Shown here: positions 24,292-32,996 of the stretch, one piece after another
Layout of the letters: each line of letters begins with the position of its first letter
How positions within the stretch are numbered: position 1 is the first letter of the stretch
Assembly: GCF_003858635.1 (NCBI RefSeq)
Contig: NZ_RQJO01000011.1
Location: 1-64,000, forward strand
Reading direction: 5' to 3'
DNA: 64,000 bases
DNA from: Larkinella rosea
Lineage (GTDB): Bacteria; Bacteroidota; Bacteroidia; Cytophagales; Spirosomataceae
Program-made: the position numbers and the translations under genes
Notes under the pieces: generated by a model
Database searches by the model: none
Told to the model about the DNA's origin: nothing
What the model saw: only the letters and a program-made list of their open reading frames with translations

Positions 24292-24383
24292 GAACAAAGA
24301 GAAAAGAGAATAGACAAGAGACGAATCGCTTTAAAATGAATGCGTTAATCTCGCTTCTTTTATCTAACGAGTTGCTATAGAAA
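24292..24383. repeat. dispersed intergenic repeat, copy 2
   Basis: 24329-24361 matches 10320-10352 at 30 of 33 positions. GAGAATAGA (24306 on) and TTGCTATAG (24372-24380) are also shared. It lies directly after the WYL regulator stop. Confidence 0.6.
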
Positions 24384-24388
24384 GAAAA

Positions 24389-24427
24389 AAACCGGTATGG
24401 GGTAACGTCTGCGCCCCATACCGGTTT
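24389..24427 (-). terminator. Rho-independent terminator of the carboxylesterase gene
   Basis: A perfect 14-bp stem (AAACCGGTATGGGG, 24389-24402, with CCCCATACCGGTTT, 24414-24427) is followed on the minus strand by TTTTTTCTTT, and lies 8 bp beyond the esterase stop. It may also end the convergent regulator transcript. Confidence 0.88.
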
Positions 24428-24435
24428 ATTGAGTA

Positions 24436-26094
24436 TTACGCCAGGGATTTCCGGGCTTCCCGGTCCGGGTCGTTGACCAGCATGGACGTGTCGTCAAGCA
24501 CCATCGTTTCACCGTTTTCAATGGAATAGGGCTTCCAGCTGGGCAAACCACCGCCGTTGGGATTGCCGGTTTTGATAAAATTGAGGAAGGATTTGGCCAT
24601 CTTTTCCGATAATGCTCTGGGCCGTTTGCCACCGCCCGTATGGGTCAGCATCAGATCCGTATTGTAGAACCAGAAGCAGATATCGTCGCAGTGGAAGGCC
24701 CGCATCCGGCCGTCGAACAGGGGCGGTTGCCAGCCAAACCAGGCCACATAAACGGGGGCTTTCTGCTGTGATGCCTTCGCATTGGCGGCCGCAATGGCGT
24801 TTTTTCGGTTGGAAACTACCAACGCCCAGATTTCGACGGGACGCGCCTTCGGGAAGTTTTTAGCGTAGGCATCGATGATCTCACCGGATTTTTCGCCAAA
24901 ACGTGGTTTGAGTTTTTCCTTGACTTCCGCCAGCGAAACCTTTTCCAGGGCCGAATCGGTCCGGCTGGGATTTTGCTCATGGAAGGTCGAGCAGATGAGC
25001 AGGGGAATATCGGCCGAGAAATGAGTGGGATCACTGAAAAAAGCACCGCCATTCATCGACGTACCGTCGGCCACCGGGGTAAAACCGCCCCGTTGAAGGT
25101 TGAGCCGTTTGGCTTCATCGGTCATTTTTTCCATCGCCCGGTTCGCGATGTCGATGTACTGGCGCCACGGAATCTGCTGGAGTTTGTCAATTTCGCCGGG
25201 CTTCAAACCAGCCTCTTCCAGCACTTTCAATCCTAATTTTTCGGCGTATTCCTTATTGACGCCGGTCAGCGAACTGCCGCTCAGGGCAACCGCCTTATGG
25301 AACAACCCTTTCGCCGATGGCATATTCATCAGCGTGGTCACTTTAGCACCCCCGCCGGACTGACCGATGATGGTGACGTTGTTCGGATCTCCGCCAAAAT
25401 GGGCGATGTTGTTTTTGACCCATTCGAGGGCCGCCACCAGGTCCATGTTCCCGACATTACCGGAAGACGGATGGCCTCCGGCGGCTTTCAAATGCGTATA
25501 CCCCAAGGCACCAAGCCGGTGATTGGGTGAGCAAAAGACGACGTTGCCAAACCGGGCCAGGTTTTCGCCCTTATACCCGTCCTGTTCAATCGCATTTCCG
25601 TTGACGAAGCCACCCCCGTGCAACCAGACGACGACCGGCCGTTTCTGGTTATCCAGCGCCGGTGTCCACACGTTCAGTTTCAGGCAATCTTCCGACACAT
25701 CGTCGTAATTCCAGTGATCGACGAACGAAGAGTACGGATTGGCGTATCGCTTTTCCATGATCTGGGGTGCCGAATTTCCCCACCAGAGCGTGGGCCGGAT
25801 TTCGGTCCAGGGCGTGGGTTTTTGTGGAGGCATAAACCGGTTTTTCCCCGATGTATCGGCCCCGTAAGGTACGCCCAGGAAGTGATGGATGCCCCGGAGA
25901 ATATACCCCCGAACTTTTCCGTATTCGGTGTTGGCAATGGCGATGTCGTCGCCCACAAACAGAACCTGCTCATCGCCCGCCGGTTTCAGGGCTTTAGGTG
26001 GTCGCGACTCCGCTGCGGCAGACTCCTGAACCAGGCCCAAACCAGCCATGCTCACACCCAGTGAGTGCAGGAAATTACGTCTTGACGGTTTCAT
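24436..26094 (-). CDS. type B carboxylesterase, Tat-exported
   Basis: 552 aa from MKPSRRNFLHSLG; an upstream in-frame start adds 16 unlikely residues. Twin-arginine signal SRRNFLHSLGVSMAGLG. Alpha/beta-hydrolase of the cholinesterase/carboxylesterase group: IHHFLGVPYGAD near the start, EDCLKLNVWTP, oxyanion-hole VVWLHGGGFVNG, nucleophile elbow IGQSGGGAKV (Ser), and a late His in RMRAFHCDDICFWF. It hydrolyses ester bonds in the periplasm; substrate not deducible. Single-gene unit with its own terminator. Confidence 0.9.
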   Translation of the reverse strand: MKPSRRNFLHSLGVSMAGLGLVQESAAAESRPPKALKPAGDEQVLFVGDDIAIANTEYGKVRGYILRGIHHFLGVPYGADTSGKNRFMPPQKPTPWTEIRPTLWWGNSAPQIMEKRYANPYSSFVDHWNYDDVSEDCLKLNVWTPALDNQKRPVVVWLHGGGFVNGNAIEQDGYKGENLARFGNVVFCSPNHRLGALGYTHLKAAGGHPSSGNVGNMDLVAALEWVKNNIAHFGGDPNNVTIIGQSGGGAKVTTLMNMPSAKGLFHKAVALSGSSLTGVNKEYAEKLGLKVLEEAGLKPGEIDKLQQIPWRQYIDIANRAMEKMTDEAKRLNLQRGGFTPVADGTSMNGGAFFSDPTHFSADIPLLICSTFHEQNPSRTDSALEKVSLAEVKEKLKPRFGEKSGEIIDAYAKNFPKARPVEIWALVVSNRKNAIAAANAKASQQKAPVYVAWFGWQPPLFDGRMRAFHCDDICFWFYNTDLMLTHTGGGKRPRALSEKMAKSFLNFIKTGNPNGGGLPSWKPYSIENGETMVLDDTSMLVNDPDREARKSLA

Positions 26095-26304
26095 GGTAGA
26101 AGTATAGGTTGACGGTTTAAGGAAGTGAAAACCGGGTACCAAAGCGGTTTTGACCGGTTTTGTGGAATTAATGTAACAATTTATTAAAAAAGTACATACG
26201 GTGAACCATCGGCTTCAACAATTAACCGACAGAGGGCATTGGTGCTTATTTGACCGCGGGTAGGGCCTCAAACCGGAAAGCATGTATTTCTGCCACCAAT
26301 GTTG

Positions 26305-26312
26305 TAAATTTG
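26305..26312 (+). promoter_or_regulatory. Bacteroidota -7 box upstream of the Uma2 gene
   Basis: TAAATTTG fits the phylum's TANNTTTG -7 consensus and lies 23 bp before the ATG at 26336. No clear TTTG -33 box seen. Confidence 0.4.
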
Positions 26313-26335
26313 GATAGACACAACAATGAACCGTT

Positions 26336-26899
26336 ATGATAGCCACGCCAACTACACTTACCTTGCCAACTCACCTGCAAACCGTTGACGAGTTTGAAGC
26401 GTGGGAGCGGACCTATCACCACGAGGGAAATTACGAGTTTGTGCGCGGACAAATCATACCAAAGCCCGCCATGAAACAGGAAGAATTTTACATCGCCGAC
26501 TTTTTAGTACGCCAATTTATCCACACAGCGGTTTTTCAACAAGGACACAGCTTGATGCCGGAAGGAGATTCTTATGTAGATAACGCCAGAAAGCGGATTC
26601 CTGATTTAATATACATTACAGCCGAACAGCATCAGGCCATTCGTCGGAAAGAACGAATCAGTGCGCTTTTCGCCATTGAAATTCTGTCGGATTCGGAATC
26701 GTATGAAGACGTGCTGGACAACTTGCAGGATTATTTCGACGGTGGGGCTCAATTGGTGTGGTACATCGCCCCCAAACGCCGGAAAATCTTCGCGTACAGC
26801 TCACCCGATGAGTCAAAAACCTACAAAGACCAGGATGTTATCTCAACTGCTCCCGTTGTGCCGGATTTGCAGTTTGTGGTCGCGGAGATGTTTGCGTGA
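26336..26899 (+). CDS. Uma2-family putative endonuclease (DUF820)
   Basis: 187 aa. PD-(D/E)XK-like core of the Uma2 family: an N-terminal helical segment (TVDEFEAWERTYHHEGNYEF and VRGQII), then RIPDLIYIT, then FAIEILSDSESYEDVLDNLQ, and GGAQLVWYIAPKRRKI. The Asp in PDL and Glu in IEIL are the expected metal ligands, although the usual Lys two residues on is replaced. Biological role of the family is unclear; copies are many in cyanobacteria and Cytophagales. Confidence 0.85.
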   Translation: MIATPTTLTLPTHLQTVDEFEAWERTYHHEGNYEFVRGQIIPKPAMKQEEFYIADFLVRQFIHTAVFQQGHSLMPEGDSYVDNARKRIPDLIYITAEQHQAIRRKERISALFAIEILSDSESYEDVLDNLQDYFDGGAQLVWYIAPKRRKIFAYSSPDESKTYKDQDVISTAPVVPDLQFVVAEMFA

Positions 26900-27024
26900 G
26901 CAGCGCCCTGGCGTTGATTGGACGGTTTTTATTCGTAAAGTTCAATATTTTAAATTTTTTAAAAATAGTTGGCGAACTTCGCGTACGATGCGCTATTTTT
27001 AGGGATGACGCTCCCTACATACGC

Positions 27025-27963
27025 ATGAAAAAAAACTACTCCGCCGGCTTGCCTTCCTTTCTGATTAGTATTCTTGGTTTGTTCTTCTTTCAGGGTTCGG
27101 TGTTGCAACTTCCCTTTCGCGCGACCGATCAGACAACTGCCGATACAACCGGCTGGGCGTTTCCCTGTAATAAAAATACCATCGAACGGTATACCGCCTA
27201 CCGAACCCCAAAACCGCCCGTCATCGATGGAAAATTAGACGAAGAAATCTGGGCCAAAATACCGCGCTCTCCCCGGTTTGTCGATCTGGTGTCGGCGGAG
27301 CCAACGATTCACGACACGCGGGCGGCTGTCTGTTGGGATGCCGACAATCTGTACATCGCCTTCTGGGTGGAAGAACCGCAGATCACCGGCAAACTGACGA
27401 AGCAAAACGACCCGATTTATACCGATAATGATGTTGAGGTGTTTATCGCTGGGAAAGATACCTATTACGAGTTCGAAATCAACGCCTTAGGGACGCGCTA
27501 CGAAGTGTTTTTTGTGTGGCAGGAAGCCTACGAAAATGGCGGTTTTAGTGCTGATCCGATCTTTGCGCTCACGAATCCGAACGTCCGGAAATTTAATGGC
27601 GTTGGTTTCAAAAAACACCCCCGCGGACTGCGGATCGGGTCCTGGGATTTCCGGTTTCCGGGCCTGCAAAGTGCGGTTTCCATCGACGGCACGCTGAACG
27701 ACAACCGCGACCGCGACCGCCGGTGGACCGTGGAACTGGCGTTTCCCTGGAAAGGCATGGACTGGCTCGCGAAAGCCGACCACCGCGCGCTGCCACCGAA
27801 AAACAACGACCAGTGGCGGATTGATTTCTCGCGCTTCAACACCTACAAGGAAGCCGCTCCGGCCACCGACCACGGCGGCTGGGCCTGGAACGCTCACCGC
27901 GTCTGGGATTCCCACGTGCCGGAATGCTTTCCGATCATTACGTTTTCGGGGAAGACGTTGTAG
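27025..27963 (+). CDS. CBM9-like carbohydrate-binding protein
   Basis: 312 aa from MKKNYSAGLPSFL; the longer upstream reading overlaps the preceding gene and is not expected. Signal peptide ~1-25. A CBM9-like beta sandwich starts with PPVIDGKLDEEIWAKIP and has DADNLYIAFWVEEP, DNDVEVFIAGKDTYYEFEIN and a final NDQWRIDFSRF. Such proteins often accompany carbohydrate-active enzymes in Bacteroidota and are periplasmic or surface-bound. No catalytic domain visible. Confidence 0.85.
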   Translation: MKKNYSAGLPSFLISILGLFFFQGSVLQLPFRATDQTTADTTGWAFPCNKNTIERYTAYRTPKPPVIDGKLDEEIWAKIPRSPRFVDLVSAEPTIHDTRAAVCWDADNLYIAFWVEEPQITGKLTKQNDPIYTDNDVEVFIAGKDTYYEFEINALGTRYEVFFVWQEAYENGGFSADPIFALTNPNVRKFNGVGFKKHPRGLRIGSWDFRFPGLQSAVSIDGTLNDNRDRDRRWTVELAFPWKGMDWLAKADHRALPPKNNDQWRIDFSRFNTYKEAAPATDHGGWAWNAHRVWDSHVPECFPIITFSGKTL

Positions 27964-28192
27964 GCGGTTTCAATTGGGATTATTCAGGGCTTCGGCGGTT
28001 TAATAAGCGGTGGTAGTTGGCGGGCAGTGTAAAATTGGCCGGAATGCTTCATGACCCAAGAAAACAGTTTCTGCGTTGTGATTGAAGGAACCCTAGAAGG
28101 CAAAATTCCGGATTGAATCGCTTGTTTTACAGTTTGTCGCAAACCACCCCAACAATGTCATTTTTCCCCTCCTGCAGTTACCAAGCCGTCCG

Positions 28193-28200
28193 CTACCTTT
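28193..28200 (+). promoter_or_regulatory. Bacteroidota -7 box upstream of the PhnB-like gene
   Basis: TACCTTTG matches TANNTTTG and lies 31 bp before the ATG at 28232. Confidence 0.45.
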
Positions 28201-28231
28201 GCCTTAGTCATTCACCAATCCGGTAAACAAC

Positions 28232-28696
28232 ATGCAAAAAATCACCACATTTCTGACCTTCAACGACCAGGCCGAAGAAGCCGCTCAACTGTATACGTCG
28301 GTTTTCAAAAACTCGAAAATTACCAGCGTCAGCCGCTACGGCGAAGGCGCCCCGATCCCCGCCGGAACCGTGATGTCCGTGACGTTTGAGCTGGATGGCC
28401 AGCCGTTTTCGGCGCTGAACGGCGGTTCGCATTTCAAGTTTTCCGAAGGCATTTCGCTGTTCGTCAATTGCGAGACGCAGGCAGAAATCGATGCGTATTG
28501 GGAAAAACTGACCGCCGATGGGGGAGAACCGGGGCGGTGTGGCTGGCTGAAAGACAAGTTCGGCGTCTCCTGGCAGATTATTCCTTCCAATTTAGGGAAA
28601 TTGCTGCAGGACAAAGATCCCGAAAAAGCCAAACGTAAGATGCAGGCCATGATGAAAATGTCGAAGCTGGATATGGCAACGTTGGAACAGGCGTAG
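28232..28696 (+). CDS. VOC-family (PhnB/DUF1338-like glyoxalase) protein
   Basis: 154 aa. Typical 3-demethylubiquinone methyltransferase-like/PhnB start (ITTFLTFNDQAEEAAQLYTS) and VMSVTFELDGQPFSALNGG, then SLFVNCETQAEIDAYWEKL, GRCGWLKDKFGVSWQIIP and a helical end. These are members of the vicinal-oxygen-chelate superfamily; the annotation as methyltransferase is historical and the true reaction is unknown. Monocistronic with its own -7 box. Confidence 0.9.
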   Translation: MQKITTFLTFNDQAEEAAQLYTSVFKNSKITSVSRYGEGAPIPAGTVMSVTFELDGQPFSALNGGSHFKFSEGISLFVNCETQAEIDAYWEKLTADGGEPGRCGWLKDKFGVSWQIIPSNLGKLLQDKDPEKAKRKMQAMMKMSKLDMATLEQA

Positions 28697-28746
28697 GCCG
28701 GAGCGGTTTTCGCGTAAGTTCCTCAGGCAAAAAGCGGGCGAATGTT

Positions 28747-28791
28747 ACCGCCAGAATCTGGTTCCGAACACATGGACCTGGTTCTGGCGGT
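28747..28791. terminator. hairpin downstream of the PhnB-like gene
   Basis: ACCGCCAGAA (28747-28756) pairs with TTCTGGCGGT (28782-28791), with further partial pairing inside. Only a weak T-rich stretch follows (CATTGCTTTCTT), so termination is likely but not certain. Confidence 0.5.
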
Positions 28792-28932
28792 CATTGCTTT
28801 CTTACCGGGCAAAACCGCATCACCGGCGAACCGGCGTAGCATTTTTTCGTGAACAGGACAGATTGAAAGAGGTTCGCGTTTGATTTTGGCAAGATATTGA
28901 CCTAATTTTCAAACGAAAATGAAATTAATCGC

Positions 28933-30732
28933 ATGAACATTCCGACCCCTTTCGCCAACTCATTCCCCTCAACGTACTTCTCTTTCAAGAAACGCATTGT
29001 TCTCCGGGCTTTGGTGCTCATTAGTTTGTCGATTCAATCGTACGGGCAGCAAACCGCTAAACCGCAGTCCAGTGCAAAACCGGTCGTGCCGGCCAACCCG
29101 GCCTATTCAACCGACAAGGCGGTTTTGGCCAAAGGTCAGCAGTTGTTCCAGCAGAATTGCACGGCCTGCCATAATTTTCTGCAGAAAGGCATCGGGCCCA
29201 ATCTGGCGACGGTAACGCTGGAAGTTCCGGCGGCCTGGCTGAAAACGTTTATTCACAACGCGCCGGAAGTGATCAAAAGTGGCGACGCCCGGGCGTACGC
29301 GCTTTTTGAGGAATACAAGCAGACGATGCCGCCGTTCACCCACCTGAGCGATGGCGACGTGGAAGCGCTAATGGCCTTTATTCACTCGAAACGGAAAGTA
29401 TCGAACGTCGATGTCGGCAGCGAAAAGCTGGGGGCTGAACTGAAAGATCCGATTCCAACCAAAATACCGCAATCCGGTTTGCACCTCGAATTGCAGGAAG
29501 TGGCCACGGCTCCGGCCAGCGCCGAGAAGGTCCCGCTGGCCCGCATCAACAAAATGCAGGTGTTGCCCGGAAAAAAAGACCGGCTTTTTCTGGAAGATTT
29601 GCGGGGAACGTTTTACGAAATGGAGGGAAATTCGCTGCGGGTTTTCATGGATTTCGCGAAAGAACGACCCAATTTCATTCACACGCCCGGTCTGGCAACC
29701 GGTCTCGGTAGTTACGCATTTCACCCGGATTTTCAGACGAACGGTCTGTTTTATACGACGCATACCGAAAAAGCCAATACCGCACCCGCCGATTTTGCCT
29801 ACGCCGATTCGATCAAGGTGACGCTGCAATGGGTGCTGACCGAGTGGAAAGTGAACGACCCGGCTGCGAAGGAGTTTGCCGGAACGGGTCGGGAACTGTT
29901 TCGGATCAACATGGTGAGTCCGATTCACGGCGTTCAGGAAATTACGTTTAATCCGCTGGCCAAACCCGGAACGCCGGATTACGGCCTGTTATACATCGGC
30001 ATCGGTGACGGTGGCGCGACGGAAAACGGTTTTTATTTTATCTGCAAGGACAAAAACCGCCCCTGGGGTAAGGTGCTGCGCATTGATCCGAAAGGCAATA
30101 ACAGCAAAAATGGCAAGTACGGCATTCCAGCCCGCAACCCGTTTGCGGGCAATAAGGCGTATCTGGGGGAAATTTTTTGCCAGGGATTCCGCAATCCAAA
30201 CCGGATTACCTGGGCGCAAGACGGAAAAATGCTGATTTCGGACATTGGTCAGGCGCAGGCCGAAGAACTGAATCTGGGCGTTGCCGGGGCCGATTATGGC
30301 TGGCCGGAGCGGGAAGGGACGTTTGTGATCAACCACCGGGGGCGCATGGACCGGGTGTATGCCCTGCCCGCCGACGATGCCAAGTTCAAATACACCTATC
30401 CGGTTGTTCAGTACGACCACGACGAAGGGAACGCCTTTTCGGCCGGTTTTGTCTACGAAAGCAAAGCCATTCCGGCGCTGATGGGGAAATACATTTTCGG
30501 CGACATTGTCAGCGGTCGGGTTTTCTTCGTGGAAAGCAGCCAGCTTAAGCTGGGGAAACAGGCTCCGATTCAGGAATTTACATTACAGGTGGCCGGAAAA
30601 ACCGCTAACCTCCAGACGCTCAGCGGCAGCAAAAAAACCGATCTGCGGTTTGGCCTGGGCCTGAATCAGGATTTCTACATTTATACCAAAGCTGACGGCC
30701 GGATTTATAAAGTAACGGGGGCCGGGAAGTAA
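28933..30732 (+). CDS. cytochrome c / PQQ-dependent sugar dehydrogenase fusion
   Basis: 599 aa. Signal peptide (to ~38, SIQSYGQ), then a class I cytochrome c domain (~60-155) with heme motif CTACH and axial Met in QTMPPF. From ~185 a six-bladed glucose/sorbosone dehydrogenase propeller follows: LEDLRGTFYEM, LGSYAFHPDFQTNGLFYTTH, LLYIGIGDGGA, KVLRIDPKGNN, FCQGFRNPNRITW, ISDIGQAQAEELN and ADYGWPEREG. It oxidises sugars or alcohols in the periplasm and passes electrons to the attached heme. It ends 7 bp from the convergent membrane-protein gene. Confidence 0.9.
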   Translation: MNIPTPFANSFPSTYFSFKKRIVLRALVLISLSIQSYGQQTAKPQSSAKPVVPANPAYSTDKAVLAKGQQLFQQNCTACHNFLQKGIGPNLATVTLEVPAAWLKTFIHNAPEVIKSGDARAYALFEEYKQTMPPFTHLSDGDVEALMAFIHSKRKVSNVDVGSEKLGAELKDPIPTKIPQSGLHLELQEVATAPASAEKVPLARINKMQVLPGKKDRLFLEDLRGTFYEMEGNSLRVFMDFAKERPNFIHTPGLATGLGSYAFHPDFQTNGLFYTTHTEKANTAPADFAYADSIKVTLQWVLTEWKVNDPAAKEFAGTGRELFRINMVSPIHGVQEITFNPLAKPGTPDYGLLYIGIGDGGATENGFYFICKDKNRPWGKVLRIDPKGNNSKNGKYGIPARNPFAGNKAYLGEIFCQGFRNPNRITWAQDGKMLISDIGQAQAEELNLGVAGADYGWPEREGTFVINHRGRMDRVYALPADDAKFKYTYPVVQYDHDEGNAFSAGFVYESKAIPALMGKYIFGDIVSGRVFFVESSQLKLGKQAPIQEFTLQVAGKTANLQTLSGSKKTDLRFGLGLNQDFYIYTKADGRIYKVTGAGK

Positions 30733-30739
30733 AGCGGTT

Positions 30740-32461
30740 TCAATAGTTAGTAGTGCTTTGTCGGTAGGGTATTTCGATCCGTGAACTAAGTTGCTGAATC
30801 GTTTGCTGTCCTTCATCAAATAAAAACGCCTGATACCTACCAGCCGGTAATACAAAATTGGGTATGTACCGGCTGATATGGGCATATCCTGCCTGGCCGA
30901 CGACAGCTTGCTTTCGCAAAATTGTTCGGGGAGTATTGATTTTATTGATAAAAGGAAAGTAAAAGTCGTTTTTGGAATTCCGAAGAATAATGAAAGCGTC
31001 TCTTAAATAAGGAATCTTTTGCGTTGAATCGGTCAACGCAATGGTGAGGCCGTCGGGGATCTCATTTACGTTGGCGGCAAGTACGCCCGGAATGATGCGG
31101 GATTTGACAGGTGCTGGAGGAAGGGCAATCAGGTGTTTCGTATAAGACAGCACCATTTCGTTTGTGACCGTCTTCCTGGCTTGATCCCCATCAATGGGTG
31201 GAAAGAACAGAATGGATCGGCTTGCTTTATAATTGTATGCATCAGCACGTAAGGATAGCGTATAAAAACGCAGTTCCTGATGAATGTATAAATAAGAAAA
31301 TACATTGATCATAATGGCTACAGAAGTACAGACAATCAGGTAAATCCATGATACGCGCGGTCTTGAAATAAGTAAAAGACCCACTACATAGCAAAAACAC
31401 AGCGCGAACGAGGAGTATTGTCGGTAATGGGGGGCAATATTGTTTTGCGTGGCAATACCATTAAATCGCTTGTAGGTTAATAAGAGGCAGGTAAACAGGA
31501 TGAATCCTAACATACAAATGGCCGTTAGGATGAGATGGCGTCTGGCGTCGGCAGGCTTTGCTACCGGGCTTATGTACCAATGCCGCCAGTCAACTTGCTG
31601 CATTTGGTTCACAATAGCCCAGCTAATAAACGATAGTACGAGTAAGCCGAGTCCAACCGCCACTGCATGGCCATAAACCAGACTTGTATTTGAAACCGCC
31701 CCCAGCATTTCCACTAAAAATAGAAAAGACTGAAAAATCCGGTTTTGGGTATGTGCATCATTGATTGTACCGGCATTCCACTGATAATTACCCAGAAAAT
31801 AAGTCCCAAAAGCAAGTACCGTAAACAGTCCATATACGAAGGCGGCCCGGAAACGATGGGTCAGGCTATATAATACCGCCAGGATTGGCAATACGAGTAA
31901 GCCATTGGTATTGGTCAAAACGCAGGCAAGTGCCGCCAGTCCCGTTAGAATATAGGCAAGCTGGTCGGTTTTCCAGACATAAAAAAAAGCAAAGTAGAGA
32001 AATAATAGAATTCCGAGTGTCTGCAGTCCGTAGGAAAAAACAGCCGTGTAGGGCAAAAATTGATAGAGTATGAACACGCAGGGGGCGGCAAACAGCCAAA
32101 ACCGGGTGACCCGATAAAGAGTGACCACCAGATGGGCCGAAAATAAAAAAAAGATGCCGTTGGTGAGCAGGATTGGCCATCGGAAATCAAAAGGCCCCAG
32201 AGCCGCCATCAGTAATGCACTACCTTTTAAAAGGATAAGCCGATGATCACTGTGTTGCTTGATAATTAATTGAAGCTGGGTCAGAAATGGTTGGTTATGG
32301 GCTTGAAGAATAAGCTTATTATACCAGAAAAAATCATCGTAGAATGGGAAATTGACCAACGATTGTATAAAGACAGAGCCATAGAATGCGACAGGAAGAA
32401 ATAGAATAAGTATAGATACCCATTTACACCAGGTGGAGTTCTTAAAAAACTGATTTTTCAT
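30740..32461 (-). CDS. polytopic membrane protein, possibly a GT-C-like glycosyltransferase
   Basis: 573 aa with about ten membrane helices in residues 1-390 and a soluble tail. The first helix is followed by an acidic periplasmic motif YDDFFWYN. Asp pairs after TM1 and a C-terminal periplasmic domain are common in GT-C glycosyltransferases using lipid-linked sugars, but I see no family signature strong enough to name it. Base composition is clearly AT-richer than the flanking genes, and the upstream 400 bp are more so, which suggests horizontal gain. Confidence 0.75.
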   Translation of the reverse strand: MKNQFFKNSTWCKWVSILILFLPVAFYGSVFIQSLVNFPFYDDFFWYNKLILQAHNQPFLTQLQLIIKQHSDHRLILLKGSALLMAALGPFDFRWPILLTNGIFFLFSAHLVVTLYRVTRFWLFAAPCVFILYQFLPYTAVFSYGLQTLGILLFLYFAFFYVWKTDQLAYILTGLAALACVLTNTNGLLVLPILAVLYSLTHRFRAAFVYGLFTVLAFGTYFLGNYQWNAGTINDAHTQNRIFQSFLFLVEMLGAVSNTSLVYGHAVAVGLGLLVLSFISWAIVNQMQQVDWRHWYISPVAKPADARRHLILTAICMLGFILFTCLLLTYKRFNGIATQNNIAPHYRQYSSFALCFCYVVGLLLISRPRVSWIYLIVCTSVAIMINVFSYLYIHQELRFYTLSLRADAYNYKASRSILFFPPIDGDQARKTVTNEMVLSYTKHLIALPPAPVKSRIIPGVLAANVNEIPDGLTIALTDSTQKIPYLRDAFIILRNSKNDFYFPFINKINTPRTILRKQAVVGQAGYAHISRYIPNFVLPAGRYQAFLFDEGQQTIQQLSSRIEIPYRQSTTNY

Positions 32462-32996
32462 TGCACGTATAAGGTGGAAGTAAGCTACTATTTTTAGTAC
32501 GTCGAAGCAGATATATTGCCGGGAATAGGTGCGTAATGATACCGGTCTAAATCAACTCATTAGGTTTCAAGCCTAATGCTATTTTATTGAAGTAATTGGT
32601 TACAAAAATCAACGTTACCGGAAGTGATTTGGATAGAAGATTTCAATTATGTTCATTGTATTGAAGATTTTGTAAAGTTATTGTTTACAAAAAAAGATGA
32701 TCGGTAACATATGAATGTTTCTTGATACAATATTGCAATGTATTGAAATTTTCGTTTATGCGATGTCCCCAAAAAACTTTTTTATGACTGCGGAAATAGA
32801 AAAATGGGGGTGTGTTGACAAACAAGGCTGAAGCGAACAACCCAATCAGGTGGCAGTAGGGATTGGGGTACTATTCGGCTGTAATGAGGAGTACTGTCTT
32901 CAAACAAGCCACCTTATCCCGGCAATCCAACCCAAAATAGTTTTCGCCGAGTTGGTGCGTCGTGGAGATGTAAGCGATCAACGGGAAATCCGATTC
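32462..32996. other. 535-bp AT-rich gene-free region
   Basis: No supported gene: the plus-strand frame reaching in from 32850 is an antisense reading of the histidine kinase. It holds the promoter region of the membrane protein and a small dyad CATTAGG (32558-32564) / CCTAATG (32572-32578). The rest shows nothing recognisable. Confidence 0.5.
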
